NCBI RefSeq assembly: GCF_900094565.1
Contig: NZ_FMAF01000048.1
Location: 1 to 32,783 of the forward strand
DNA length: 32,783 nucleotides
DNA from: Martinezella lusitana
GTDB taxonomy: Bacteria > Pseudomonadota > Alphaproteobacteria > Rhizobiales > Rhizobiaceae
Direction: 5' to 3'
Shown piece after piece: positions 25,101 through 32,345 of this stretch (position 1 is its first letter; every line of letters starts with the position of its first letter). The translations under genes and the position numbers were made by a program. Below the pieces are notes generated by a model. The model did no database searches, was not told the origin of the DNA, and saw nothing but the letters and a program-made list of their open reading frames with translations.

Positions 25101-28100
25101 AATTGGACGTCAGGATGGAGATGTCGCCGCCAGCCTGGATGAGGCCGGAGATGTTGGTGGTCGCGCCGTTGCGCTGGCTGAGACTGCTGCCTGCAATCGT
25201 CAGGTCATTGCCGGCGAGAATGGCGCCCTGATTGTCGGTCAGCGTTCCCGCAACCAGAAGCGAAGCGTCATTGCCGGCGTAGAGAAGACCAGTCGATGTA
25301 TTGGTGAGATCGCCGCTGGTATTGATCGTCAGGTTGTTGGCAGCTGCGATCTGTCCGCTGTTGGAGAGTGTCGGCAAGGTTAAGGTCAGATCATGAGCAG
25401 CCAGCAGTGTCGTGGTGTCGCTGAATGCGAGGCTGCCTGCGGTGATGGCAATATCGCCCGAGCCGCCGGCATTCGTGGCCGTCTTCACGTTTGCGCCGGT
25501 CAGATCGGCCTGGCCGCTGAGGTTGAGCGCCAGTCCGCCGAGGACAAGGCTGCCGCCGGTCAGGTTCGCGGATGTGGCCGTGACCGATAGCGTGCCGCCG
25601 ACAGCGAGCTTGGCGCCGCGTGTTCCCGAGAGATCGATCGTGCCGGTGTCGATGGTCAGATTGCCGGTGACATTGGTGTTGTTTGTGTAGCTGATGGTAC
25701 CCGGCGCGGTCAGCGAGGCGCTGGCAAGGCTCTGCAGTAATGCGTAGCTGATGCCGCCATTTGCTACGGCGCTCAGATTCCCACCGGACAGCAGCGCGTT
25801 GCTGGCGGTGATATCGCCATGGGTGGTGGTGAGTGTCATCGTGCCGGACTGAGCATTGCCCTGTGCCAGCATCAGCGCGCCGGTGCTGGAGGCACGCGTC
25901 GCCGCGAAATCCACGCCGGAAACCAGGCTTCCAGCTGATATCGACTGGCCCTCCAGGCTGACATTGCCTGCCGCCATAGACTGGCCGGTAAGGGCGATCG
26001 TGCCGCCGGCCGTCATGGTCAGGTTCTGGTGAGCAACCGCATTGGTGGCGACGCTATTGCCGATGCTGCCGCTTGCAGTGACGCTCGTCGTACCAGCCGA
26101 GAGCAGGTTAGCAGCGTTGATGTTGCCGGCTGTGGCCTTGAGCGTGAGGCCCCCCGTCGAACCAAGAACGACACTGCCGTCGGCAGACTGCCCGGTTGCC
26201 ACGAAATCGACACCTGAGACAAGCGTGCCCGCGGTGATGCTGGCGCCGGTGATGCCGACATTACCCGCAGCCAGAAGCGTCCCGGTCAGATTTGTCGCAG
26301 CGTTCACCGTGACATTGCCATGACCCGTGACATTCGAGCCGGTGAACGAGCCGCCTGTCACGCTGAGATCACCGGCGACCAGCAGCGGTCCGGCCGTAGC
26401 GCTGGTGGCATTGATCGTAAGGTCGCCTGCCGAGCCGATGACGATAGCGCCGGTCGAGGATTGCGCCATGGCGGCGAAATCGACCCCGGTTACCACCTGG
26501 CCGGTCGAAACCGTACCGCCCGAGAGCGAAATGTTGTTGGCTCCGAGGATCTGGCCGGTCGCGGTGAGGCTGTTACTACCCGAAAGCGAGATATCGCGGT
26601 GACCCGTTACACTGCCGAGACCGAGATCTGCCGCCGTGGCGGTGATCGTGCCGGCTGAGAGCAAGGCATTGGCAGTCAGAGTGCCGGAGGCCTGTAGGGT
26701 CAGATCACCGGCAGCACCAAGCGTGATATTGCCGCCATTGGCTTCCGTTGCGACGAAATCGAGGCCGCTAACGATCTGGTTGGCTGAGACCATGCCGCCC
26801 GAGAGCGAAACATTGCCGGCACCGAGAACCTGGCCGGTGGTCGTCAGGCTGGAGCTGCCTGTGAGCGTGATGGTCTGGTGACCAGTGATGTTACCGACAG
26901 TCAGATCGGCGGATGTGGCGGAAATCATTCCCCCGGCAAGCAGCGTATTGGCTGACAGGCTGCCCGAGGACTGGAGCGTCATGTCGCCGGCGTTGCCAAG
27001 AACAAGATTGCCGTTGGCCGCCTGCGTGGCGGCGAAATCCACGCTGGAGACAATGGCACCGGCCTGGATGGCCGCCCCTGAGATGAGGATGTTGCTGCTC
27101 CCAAGAATTTGGCCACTCACATTTGTAGCGGCATTCACGGAGAGCAGCCCATGTGACGTGAGGCTACTTGATGTCAGCGACGCCGCAGTTACCGTCAGAT
27201 CGGTGGTAGACTGAAGGCTGCCTGCGGTAATATTGCCGGTCGCCGTGGTATTCAGCGTACCGGCCGATAGCAGGTTGCCCGTCGCGATATTGCCACCACT
27301 GGCCGTGAGGCTGAGATTCCCGGCGGAGCCGAGAACCACATTCCCGCTCGGGTCGGCACTCGTGGCAGCGATATTGATGCCCGAGACGACCAGACCGGTG
27401 GACACCGAGCGACCGGTGGCGCTGACATTGCCTTGCGCCAGCACGTTACCTGCAACAACAATATCGACGCCGGCGTTCAAGGCGATCGTCTGGTTGCTTA
27501 GCAGCGAAGCTGCCGAGATCGAACCGGCCGTGGCGGTCAGATTGAGGTCGCCGGTGCTGTTGGCCGCGCCCGCTATCGCGAGATCGCCGGAGGTGGCGAC
27601 AAGCGTCGCGACGCCATTGTCTGCCGTGACACTGCCGGCGGCAATGCCGCCGCCCGAGCTCATCTGCACTGTCGTGCCGCTGGTGATGTCGCCAGAGACA
27701 CTGAGCAGGCCAGTACCGCTTGCAAGCACGATATCGCTATCGGCGGCGACCGACTGCAGCGTGATTCCCTGATCGGCCTGGACCGCCACCTTCTGCTTCG
27801 AGGTGATCTTGGCGGCGGAGACTTGTCTCTTGGAACTGATGGTGACACCATCCCTACCCGAGGCATTGCCGATCGAGATCTTGCCGTCGGCCGATAGCGA
27901 CAGTTCGCCGGCGTTGGCCGCCATGTCGCCGCTCATCTTGACGCCGGCGCCCTTCTCGGTAACGACGACCTTGATGCGATCTGCCTGCATAGCACCGAGG
28001 GCTGAGCCGTCGATGGCATATTCCGGTGTGCCAGAGGTCGCGGTCAGCGCCGTCACCTCTCCGGTGGCATAGTCGTACTTGCTGGCGCCGCCGGTCAGCC

Positions 28101-28836
28101 GGATGGTTTTGCCGTAGACCGGGGCATTCACATGGATCTGGCGTGAAACGACGTCGAAGAGGTCGACAGCGCCAGGAGCGGTCGCAAGATTTGCCCCAGC
28201 GCCTTCAAAGGTGACGTCGCCACCATTGACGGTGAAGCCCGTCAGGCTTCCGTCGGTGCCGATGTTGGGCACACCGGTCGTCAACGTCGCATGCGGCGTG
28301 TTGATGAAGCCACAGCCGGCGCACGTGATGCCGTTAGGATTTGCGATGATGACATCAGCCCGACCACCAAAAACTTCGGTGGGACCATTCAGGGCGGAGC
28401 GATTACCGCTCGTCACTTCGTTGAGGATGACCGAGGCCGGACCGGAATTCCTCAGATTCGGATTGCCCGGAGTAACGCCGCCGAGGTTCGACGTGCCAAC
28501 TTCACCGTTGAAATTATTGAGGATCAGGCCGGGAGTGCCAACATTAAAGTTGTCATACTTGTTGTGCGACAGACCCGCCCCGTTTGGAGTGACGATATCG
28601 ATCAGCGGCACGCCATTCGGCGCAGCACCTACGCCTGGTTGGTTGGCTGCGGGTGCCGATCCGGCCGCAGAGACCGACTGAGCATTGGCGATTGCCGGCT
28701 GCAGGAAGAGAAGTGCGCTGAGGACGATGGCGAGCGACTTTTGAGCAAGGCCGATAAGATGGTGGACCAAGCGCTTGCGGTCCCGCGCTACGGTGACTTT
28801 TGCTTTGCTGGAAAGCCGTCCGATCTGCTTGCTCAT
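19183..28836 (-). CDS. CdiA/FHA-like TpsA exoprotein with C-terminal papain-fold toxin
   Basis: About 3,217 residues from ATG 28836 (MSKQIGRLSSKAK). An extended signal peptide (1-53, ending PAIANAQ) is followed by a TPS secretion domain (~60-280: NGVPLIDIVTPNGAGLSHN, ANPNGI, CAGCGFINT). Six ~92-residue repeats span ~457-1045; a non-repetitive region at ~1260-1405 (FQLYPGINPPAWQDY) and the FLGDAYFDNQL block near 1645 follow, then FHA-type repeats to ~2700. A pretoxin region (~2950) precedes the toxin: C3108/C3111 (DNCVNCVIATD), H3180 (GHVFNVVN) and D3195 (FLDGQTG) fit a papain-fold Tox-PL domain. It is secreted by the linked TpsB and would deliver its C-terminus into neighbouring cells. A longer frame to 29034 overlaps the upstream gene and lacks the signal-peptide start. 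Confidence 0.85.
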   Translation of the reverse strand: MSKQIGRLSSKAKVTVARDRKRLVHHLIGLAQKSLAIVLSALLFLQPAIANAQSVSAAGSAPAANQPGVGAAPNGVPLIDIVTPNGAGLSHNKYDNFNVGTPGLILNNFNGEVGTSNLGGVTPGNPNLRNSGPASVILNEVTSGNRSALNGPTEVFGGRADVIIANPNGITCAGCGFINTPHATLTTGVPNIGTDGSLTGFTVNGGDVTFEGAGANLATAPGAVDLFDVVSRQIHVNAPVYGKTIRLTGGASKYDYATGEVTALTATSGTPEYAIDGSALGAMQADRIKVVVTEKGAGVKMSGDMAANAGELSLSADGKISIGNASGRDGVTISSKRQVSAAKITSKQKVAVQADQGITLQSVAADSDIVLASGTGLLSVSGDITSGTTVQMSSGGGIAAGSVTADNGVATLVATSGDLAIAGAANSTGDLNLTATAGSISAASLLSNQTIALNAGVDIVVAGNVLAQGNVSATGRSVSTGLVVSGINIAATSADPSGNVVLGSAGNLSLTASGGNIATGNLLSAGTLNTTATGNITAGSLQSTTDLTVTAASLTSSSLTSHGLLSVNAATNVSGQILGSSNILISGAAIQAGAIVSSVDFAATQAANGNLVLGNAGDMTLQSSGSLSANTLLAGGMISATSADLTVGNITGHQTITLTGSSSLTTTGQVLGAGNVSLSGGMVSANQIVSGLDFVATEANGGNITLGAAGDLTLQASGTLTANALLSAGTITATAADLGLGSVTGHRDISLSGSNSLTATGQILGANNISLSGGTVSTGQVVTGVDFAAMAQSSTGAIVIGSAGDLTINATSATAGPLLVAGDLSVTGGSFTGSNVTGHGNVTVNAATNLTGTLLAAGNVGITGASITAGTLVSGVDFVATGQSADGSVVLGSTGGLTLKATAGNINAANLLSAGTTSVTASGSIGNSVATNAVAHQNLTMTAGGTIALTGQSMAAGNVSLEGQSISAGSLVSGVDFAATRASSTGALMLAQGNAQSGTMTLTTTHGDITASNALLSGGNLSAVANGGISYALLQSLASASLTAPGTISYTNNTNVTGNLTIDTGTIDLSGTRGAKLAVGGTLSVTATSANLTGGSLVLGGLALNLSGQADLTGANVKTATNAGGSGDIAITAGSLAFSDTTTLLAAHDLTLTLPTLSNSGQIAAANNLTINTSGDLTNTSTGLLYAGNDASLLVAGTLTDNQGAILAGNDLTIAGSSLSQRNGATTNISGLIQAGGDISILTSNLTNKRSTTPTWVTGQLISSGNVVGTFVLNPAVAGQPFAYLETSDQNIFQLYPGINPPAWQDYQPLLWSQATLADGTSYHAWTWTSANGPVLVGPIFDWIKARVPKDANGNPVLDPNNPSKYFIVDEVVRNGTDASTTYTWDPTSNLSQSVYEDRFTSALSPEAVIHAGGNLTVDATNLTNSYSRIEAGANATLSGSTLTNEGVVLNRTTTLTCSAQSACTAFNADGTADPSRDIANGTSIVSGSQVIGGAAGTLKAAGALTLNFGTVNNTSLGSTGGSATVSAPSTSSDPLSALSGLTAGGALFAVNSALSNVAGNSVPTAGGGLTAALGNLTQISAANVAQLAALAKPQSGGVGGTVPGQAFIFETRAAFLDVSKFYGSSYFINRAGYDPETNIPFLGDAYFDNQLIDTQLRQLVGDGLGKGSFIPGNSAIEQMKTLLDNGAAYAEAHGLAFGQGLTAEQAANLQQSIVIYQAQTVNGVQVLAPVVYLSAADRAKAGSGAGAMIAGNTVNLNVGDLNNSGAVAAAGGLNIAASSIKSTGTFYAGGNANLTASNGITLAAQTMTIGGQNLVNPNAGVSAGGNIQLAANNSDLNLNGATVKAGGNAELSGNNVNLAAVKADNGGQQNATGARVNAGGSLNIAGTNDVNIIGSSAKSGGDLSVKATNGAVNIVSTDVARKTDDGYIKTKGTDQQASQLSAGGNLQVNGNTGVLISGSDLSAKGDLGLTSNGDINVTTAQSQSASVFGKGSSSSITNNGSTITAGGDLVAKSNSDINVIGSSMAADGMLGLQAKNNITIAEATDGYTLDVKSSSKKSGFLGSTKENASGHLENTTAAGSSLSGKGGTTIISGGDTTVSASKVTAGDATHTSGATTAGGRADINIQTGGNLIVTAGKDTETEHDSAKRKGFLRSGSASYDGYNETTVGSQLSASGDVNLDAGKAAAIVGSKVNADGSLNISGESVSIIGAQENHQSDSQRKDSGLFVGSGGGFISLYGKNEKQGQQSSTDNIGSTLSAGQDVNLTARATDLNIMGSSVTADRDINLSATRDVNVTPGAESSSQAEQQKKSGFGLALSGGGGGFSIGIGVQSTKDSKAQQSDTNAISALSAGRDLNISAGHDVNLQATSASAERDVNLFAGNDINLLSANDVTNYQEAHEKTFAGVTLTVSSQVGKAAQSIMNSAERLSDSGGVNAVTNTAIAGLGFYQGFKDLQGVYDQYQKSGDIGVNVSLTVGANHQENSWSSSSSSPVVTDIRAGRSISMEAENGSITSDGAQILAGYDKNGIPTVSGDPLTGDIFLSAKNGDINLNAATGTSDSTSANSSWSAGIGVGATFGGGGKGMGDLGLVANAGYGKGSADTSGLSHTNTHVNGTGDITIITNDLTLRGATITGNSVTADVKNLTIESQVDTAKAKADQLNLSASTGFGSTSVSGVTQKAKGDAAVVTEQSGIHAGAGGLDINVSGQTSLVGGLITSDATADKNHFETGTLTVADIDTHSSWKADTFGGSIGTGGLSIAPPVKVSENKTGEALSAIGGNIPITITDPAHQLQDIGSIRRDTSNTNTSLPGLPDLQNILHDQYKTQADIQAAQATMAGLVATIANQFVEQADTPAELAFWGEGGAGRALLHAIGAGVLGGVNGWEGALKGAAGGATSTLLAPAIDELVTGLLKGTKFEGTQEGQQLSLLLGQSLAAVAGAAGGGEGAAYGAANYQFNYLNDKQYFQLKSMDMACKVGVGGACDIVKDLQDLDQLTTQTLASACGADIGSDDCISARRDLGAAISSIGAQGLGLSDTERQLLEGYYAELQSLQRDPTGTKQILDAIAGIVLSSPRAATAIDELANSGNPLAGSIRGVNPGYPYLEGRTDNCVNCVIATDAVLAGRPATALPSKTAQPIAVLEDFYGTRFGGPVSVKNIEQQIQSAGDGARGIVFGSRGAVTGHVFNVVNQNGTVRFLDGQTGGAANLSDGFVSFQLLRTN
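25690..27460 (-). repeat. Six ~92-residue (~276-bp) tandem repeats in the exoprotein
   Basis: Six units begin with a GQ-LGA-NVSLSGG-like strand, then SGVDFAAT, GNIVLGSAGDLTL, NLLSAGTITATA and a TGHxNISL ending. Units 2-4 are the most regular; 5 and 6 are longer by a few residues. They would extend the beta-helical stalk. Confidence 0.75.
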
Positions 28837-28924
28837 CGCTCGATTCCGTCTCTTTGAACGCCAACTCGTCTCATGCACTGCGGGTCTAAGTGACAACGGC
28901 GGTGGACCGTCGTCCGCCGCCGCC

Positions 28925-29359
28925 TTAACGATCTTTCTTGGCGGGCGCCGTCTGCGCACCGCCATCGAGCTTCTTGTATAGGTCGCCGAGTTTCGACGCC
29001 GGCACTGGGCACTTACGTGAACGGGCGAAATCACTCAGCACCTGATTGCGATTGCGCAGCGCATCGATCTCGACTTTTTCCGGGGACTTGGGGTCCATGA
29101 AGAACAGGGCCGGGAAGAACAGAAGGACACCGGTGGCACCCAGGATGACATTCTTGCCTTGTGCTTGAGAACGCTCCTTGACCGTCGCAAGGATCTGGCG
29201 CTCATTGGCTTCGAACTCGCGGGAGATGCCGCCGCAATCCATCCCGCTATCACCGACATTGGTCGCCGCGATCGGATGCGCCTCGCGGCCACCGCAACCC
29301 GAAAGGGCGATCGCACAGCAGAGGAGCGCTGCAATCGGAAGCGTGTACGATCGCACCAT
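28925..29359 (-). CDS. Small lipoprotein of the TPS operon
   Basis: 144 residues from ATG 29359 (MVRSYTLPIAALLCCAIALS), with AAGGAA upstream. The lipobox LSGC gives a lipidated cysteine around residue 22. The mature part has a charged helix (EFEANERQILATVKERSQAQ), a hydrophobic glycine-containing segment (VILGATGVLLFFPALFFMD) that looks like a membrane hairpin, and a second helix with a Cys (RSRKCPVP). Similar lipoproteins occur in rhizobia without known function. Its place between the TpsB and TpsA genes suggests a role in secretion, display or stability of the exoprotein (inference). Confidence 0.65.
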   Translation of the reverse strand: MVRSYTLPIAALLCCAIALSGCGGREAHPIAATNVGDSGMDCGGISREFEANERQILATVKERSQAQGKNVILGATGVLLFFPALFFMDPKSPEKVEIDALRNRNQVLSDFARSRKCPVPASKLGDLYKKLDGGAQTAPAKKDR

Positions 29360-29411
29360 CTTGTTATTCCTTGGCCGAATTAACCCCATTTACTTCCCCT
29401 AAATTAGCCAA

Positions 29412-31163
29412 TCACCACCGCACCGCCGCGCTCGCAAAGAGCAGGCCTGCATTCTTTTTATCGATCGTGCCGGCCAGCGCGTCCGAATAGCCGATATCGA
29501 AATTGACGTTTCCACCGGCAAATTTGGCCCCGACCGTCCAGCCAAACATGTCGCCACCATCAATCCGATAGCGCGCCTGTGAAGCAATCCGCCCATAATC
29601 GAGACCGACGTAGGGACGGAATTCACCGAACATTTTTGCGAGCTCCGCATTGCCGGCGAAGGGCTGCGTTCGCCAGACCAGATCGTTGCGGACGAAGAAG
29701 CCGTTATTGCCGTAAAGCATGGTCTCGCGCGTACCGCGGACGGTGGAATAACCGCCAAGCGAGAATTGCTCGGCCCCGAACAGATTGTCGGGGGAATATT
29801 GCCCCGTGACGATCGAATTGACTTCAAAGCGTTGGCTGGCAAGCTCGAACGGCCTCGTCATGGTGATCGTGCCGGTGAATTTGGAAAAACGAGGATCCGC
29901 GTCTCCAGCACCGACATCGCCGGGCGCGACTGCATCAAAGAGATTGAGGCCCTGGCTATAGGATAGGTCGAAAACCCAAAGCCCACCCAGCATGCGGCGC
30001 GAATGAGATATACCAAGATCGCCAACCGTATATTTGCGGCTGCCAACCTCGATTTTGTTACCGAGCAGGAAATTGTTGGTTTCCTTGTAGGTCAGGCCGC
30101 TGTTGAGGGTGGTGATCGAGTCCTTGTCGCGGAAAATCACGCGATCGGCACCCACGCCCAACTGCTTGCTGTCGCCGGATGTCTGGAGCGGCCCGAAGTT
30201 CCCCGGAACGGAACTGTCGTATTCGTACCAGGAGCCATTCGCCGAGAAGGTCCAGTAACCATAGGGCACGCTGACATTGCCTGAATAGCTGTTGCTCTTG
30301 CCCACGCCATCGTCGCGCCAGGGATAGTCCGGGCCGCTATGCTCGTAGGCAAAATTCCATTGATCGTTGATGCCGAACAGGTTGTCATAGCCGACGGACG
30401 CCGAGGACTTGGAATACCCCGTCTGTTCCTGCCCGAGATTACTGTTGCCGAAGGAGAGATGCCACGGGTGTTCCGGCTTGTTCTCGACATTGAGGATCGA
30501 GGTGCCGTCGGTCTTGCCCGGCAACATCGCGGTCTTGGCGTTGTTGGACGAGAGACGGTTGATCTGGTCGAGACCCTGCTCGATGTCGCGCAGATTGGTG
30601 ATCTCACCCTTCATGCCGGGAAAGGCCGTTGCCAGCACGCCGGAGCCGGAGGCGGGTTTACCGTTGATATAGATGTCGGACAGCGTGCCTTCGACGGCGA
30701 CCAGGCGCAGCACCTTGGTTTTAGCGATATCCTGGGCCGGCACGTAGACACGCGAACTCACAAAACCCTTATCAAGGTAGAGATGTGTCAGGTCGCGCAG
30801 CAGGCCATTGATCTCGCCGACACCGACGCAACGGTTCGCATAGGGTGCTGTGACCTTGTCGATGGCAGCGGCCGAAATCTGCCTGACGCCTTCGACCTCG
30901 ATACGGGTGATGGCAAAGCATGGGCCAACCTTCTTTCCCCCAGCTGCCGCAGGCGCCTGAGCCTCGGCTTGCGCCGGCTTCGGCGTCATCCGACCCAATG
31001 TCTCCAGACGTTGCTGCTCGGCTTGCTGGGCCTGACGGCGCGCGAAGTCGTCGTTCGGGGTTTGGGCGGCCGCAGGCGATACGGCAAAAGTTGCCGCCAG
31101 CAGGGCGCTGGCGGTCAAAACCACATTTTGGCGAGGAGCAGCTGGGCGCCGGGCTGACGTCAT
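29412..31163 (-). CDS. TpsB/FhaC-type outer-membrane transporter
   Basis: 583 residues from ATG 31163 (MTSARRPAAPRQNVVLTASA). A signal peptide ends near SPAAAQ. The periplasmic part has a POTRA-type region (~75-220: CFAITRIEVEGVRQI, INGLLRDLTHLYLDKGFVSS, VEGTLSDIYING) and the rest is a beta-barrel (LSFGNSNLG, ending LFASAAVRW with a C-terminal aromatic). A conserved VRG tetrad (GGYSTVRGTRE, about residue 474) is the loop-L6 motif of the Omp85 superfamily. It secretes the linked TpsA. The start codon lies 20 bp after the stop of the IalB-type gene, so it is in the same operon. The frame extension to 31367 overlaps that gene and is rejected. Confidence 0.9.
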   Translation of the reverse strand: MTSARRPAAPRQNVVLTASALLAATFAVSPAAAQTPNDDFARRQAQQAEQQRLETLGRMTPKPAQAEAQAPAAAGGKKVGPCFAITRIEVEGVRQISAAAIDKVTAPYANRCVGVGEINGLLRDLTHLYLDKGFVSSRVYVPAQDIAKTKVLRLVAVEGTLSDIYINGKPASGSGVLATAFPGMKGEITNLRDIEQGLDQINRLSSNNAKTAMLPGKTDGTSILNVENKPEHPWHLSFGNSNLGQEQTGYSKSSASVGYDNLFGINDQWNFAYEHSGPDYPWRDDGVGKSNSYSGNVSVPYGYWTFSANGSWYEYDSSVPGNFGPLQTSGDSKQLGVGADRVIFRDKDSITTLNSGLTYKETNNFLLGNKIEVGSRKYTVGDLGISHSRRMLGGLWVFDLSYSQGLNLFDAVAPGDVGAGDADPRFSKFTGTITMTRPFELASQRFEVNSIVTGQYSPDNLFGAEQFSLGGYSTVRGTRETMLYGNNGFFVRNDLVWRTQPFAGNAELAKMFGEFRPYVGLDYGRIASQARYRIDGGDMFGWTVGAKFAGGNVNFDIGYSDALAGTIDKKNAGLLFASAAVRW

Positions 31164-31183
31164 AAGAGATGCCTGCCTTTGCG

Positions 31184-31861
31184 TCAGTTGGAAGCAGGCT
31201 TCTGCAGCGCATCCAGCGCCGCCGACAATCCCTTCAACGAGAACTTGATGTTGACCTTCTGGCCATTCATCAGCTGCACATGTCCGGTGCCATCCGCTGC
31301 CTTGGACAATGCCGCGATCATCTTGGCATCCAGCTTCTGCTGCGACCAGCAGCCGGCCTGATTGCAATTGCGATAGCTCAACTGAACAACCGACTTATCT
31401 GCCGCATCAATGCTCAAGCCCGCCGGCAGGTACATATTGAGCGGCACGAGCGCCGTCAGGACCAGCTCGCTTGCCGGCTGCTTTGCCGATTTCTTGTTCG
31501 AAGCGGCTGGCTCATCTGTCGCCTTGGCGATCGCCAGCGTCAGAACATTGACGTCCTGGTCGCCCTGCTTCACCGTCGCGATCTGCGCCACTTCGCAGTG
31601 GGTGGCGGCAGAGCCGTCTGCGGCTCTGCTGTCGATGCAGCGATAGTACCAGTCGTCGAACTTCTGAACGCGGGCCTGCGGCGCTGGTGGCTGCTGGCCG
31701 TTTACCGCCTCGGCTGGTTTCTGCTGGGCATCCGTGCCTGCAGGTGCGGCTGACGGCTGCTCCTGAGCAAGGGCGGATGACGCGTATAGTGCCGATGAAA
31801 CGAGAATTACGGATGCGAGGGACTTGATGGCATATGTCATAGCCTGCGCCGAAAACGTCAT
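31184..31861 (-). CDS. Invasion-associated locus B (IalB) family protein
   Basis: 225 residues. ATG 31861 has a strong AGGAAGG site seven bases upstream. The signal peptide ends near SSALAQ and is followed by a Pro/Gln/Ala-rich linker. The IalB domain (~65-215) has the typical W/Y-rich start (KFDDWYYRCID), HCEVAQI, a conserved LVPLNMYLPAGLSI and YRNCNQAGCWSQQKLD with paired Cys. IalB proteins are periplasmic/envelope proteins in Rhizobiales; the name comes from Bartonella invasion. Here it is the first gene of the TPS operon, so a role in assembly or envelope support of the exoprotein is plausible (inference). Confidence 0.85.
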   Translation of the reverse strand: MTFSAQAMTYAIKSLASVILVSSALYASSALAQEQPSAAPAGTDAQQKPAEAVNGQQPPAPQARVQKFDDWYYRCIDSRAADGSAATHCEVAQIATVKQGDQDVNVLTLAIAKATDEPAASNKKSAKQPASELVLTALVPLNMYLPAGLSIDAADKSVVQLSYRNCNQAGCWSQQKLDAKMIAALSKAADGTGHVQLMNGQKVNIKFSLKGLSAALDALQKPASN

Positions 31862-32345
31862 GCGAACCTTCCTGAAAGCAAAGGGACTTCAAAGAGGACA
31901 AAGGGGCTTTGTCCTGCGATCAATCATCAAATTCATGGAACAGCACCAGTACGCGGTGCAACCTGTCATCGGCTAAGGCGCTACATAGCAGACTTCTAAT
32001 CTATGCATCAAAAAGTAGCGGGTGCGGCGCACCAATTCGCGCTCGTTTTTGGAGAGACGTGTTGAATCCGCAACATCATAGTTGCTATTCGCCATATTCG
32101 CGCAGATCTAAGGTCAAAATTTGCAACTACGCCGTGACCTTTACCTGCATGGATGGGTACCTCGTGAAGACACACGTTGCTGTTTACGCCAAGATTCTAA
32201 GTTGTGGGAAATAATCTAGGCGGCGGGCCTGGAGCGAGCGGCAGCTTCACCATTCGCTCAGCACAAGGCTCATATACTGCCTGATCGTTAAATTGAGAGT
32301 TTCCCACGACAAGTTTTAGTGTGGGCCTCTACGATTTGCTGTAGT
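31862..32345. other. Upstream region of the TPS/CDI operon
   Basis: About 480 bp. It contains a perfect inverted repeat near the IalB start (31895-31915, listed separately) and a weak terminator-like stem after the partial right-edge gene (CCCAC/GTGGG, about 32307-32329 in plus coordinates). Short frames in either direction show no family. The operon promoter must lie here. Confidence 0.4.
31895..31915 (-). promoter_or_regulatory. Perfect 9-bp inverted repeat in the IalB leader
   Basis: Arms AGGACAAAG (31895-31903) and CTTTGTCCT (31907-31915) with a 3-nt centre lie 34-54 bp upstream of the operon's first start codon. It is either an operator for a dimeric regulator or a stable leader RNA hairpin that affects translation. 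No T-run follows, so a terminator is unlikely. Confidence 0.55.

Noticed and set aside
31909..32214. 101-codon plus-strand frame upstream of the TPS operon
   Set aside because: No ribosome binding site, unusual composition, no family; overlaps the operon's leader palindrome.
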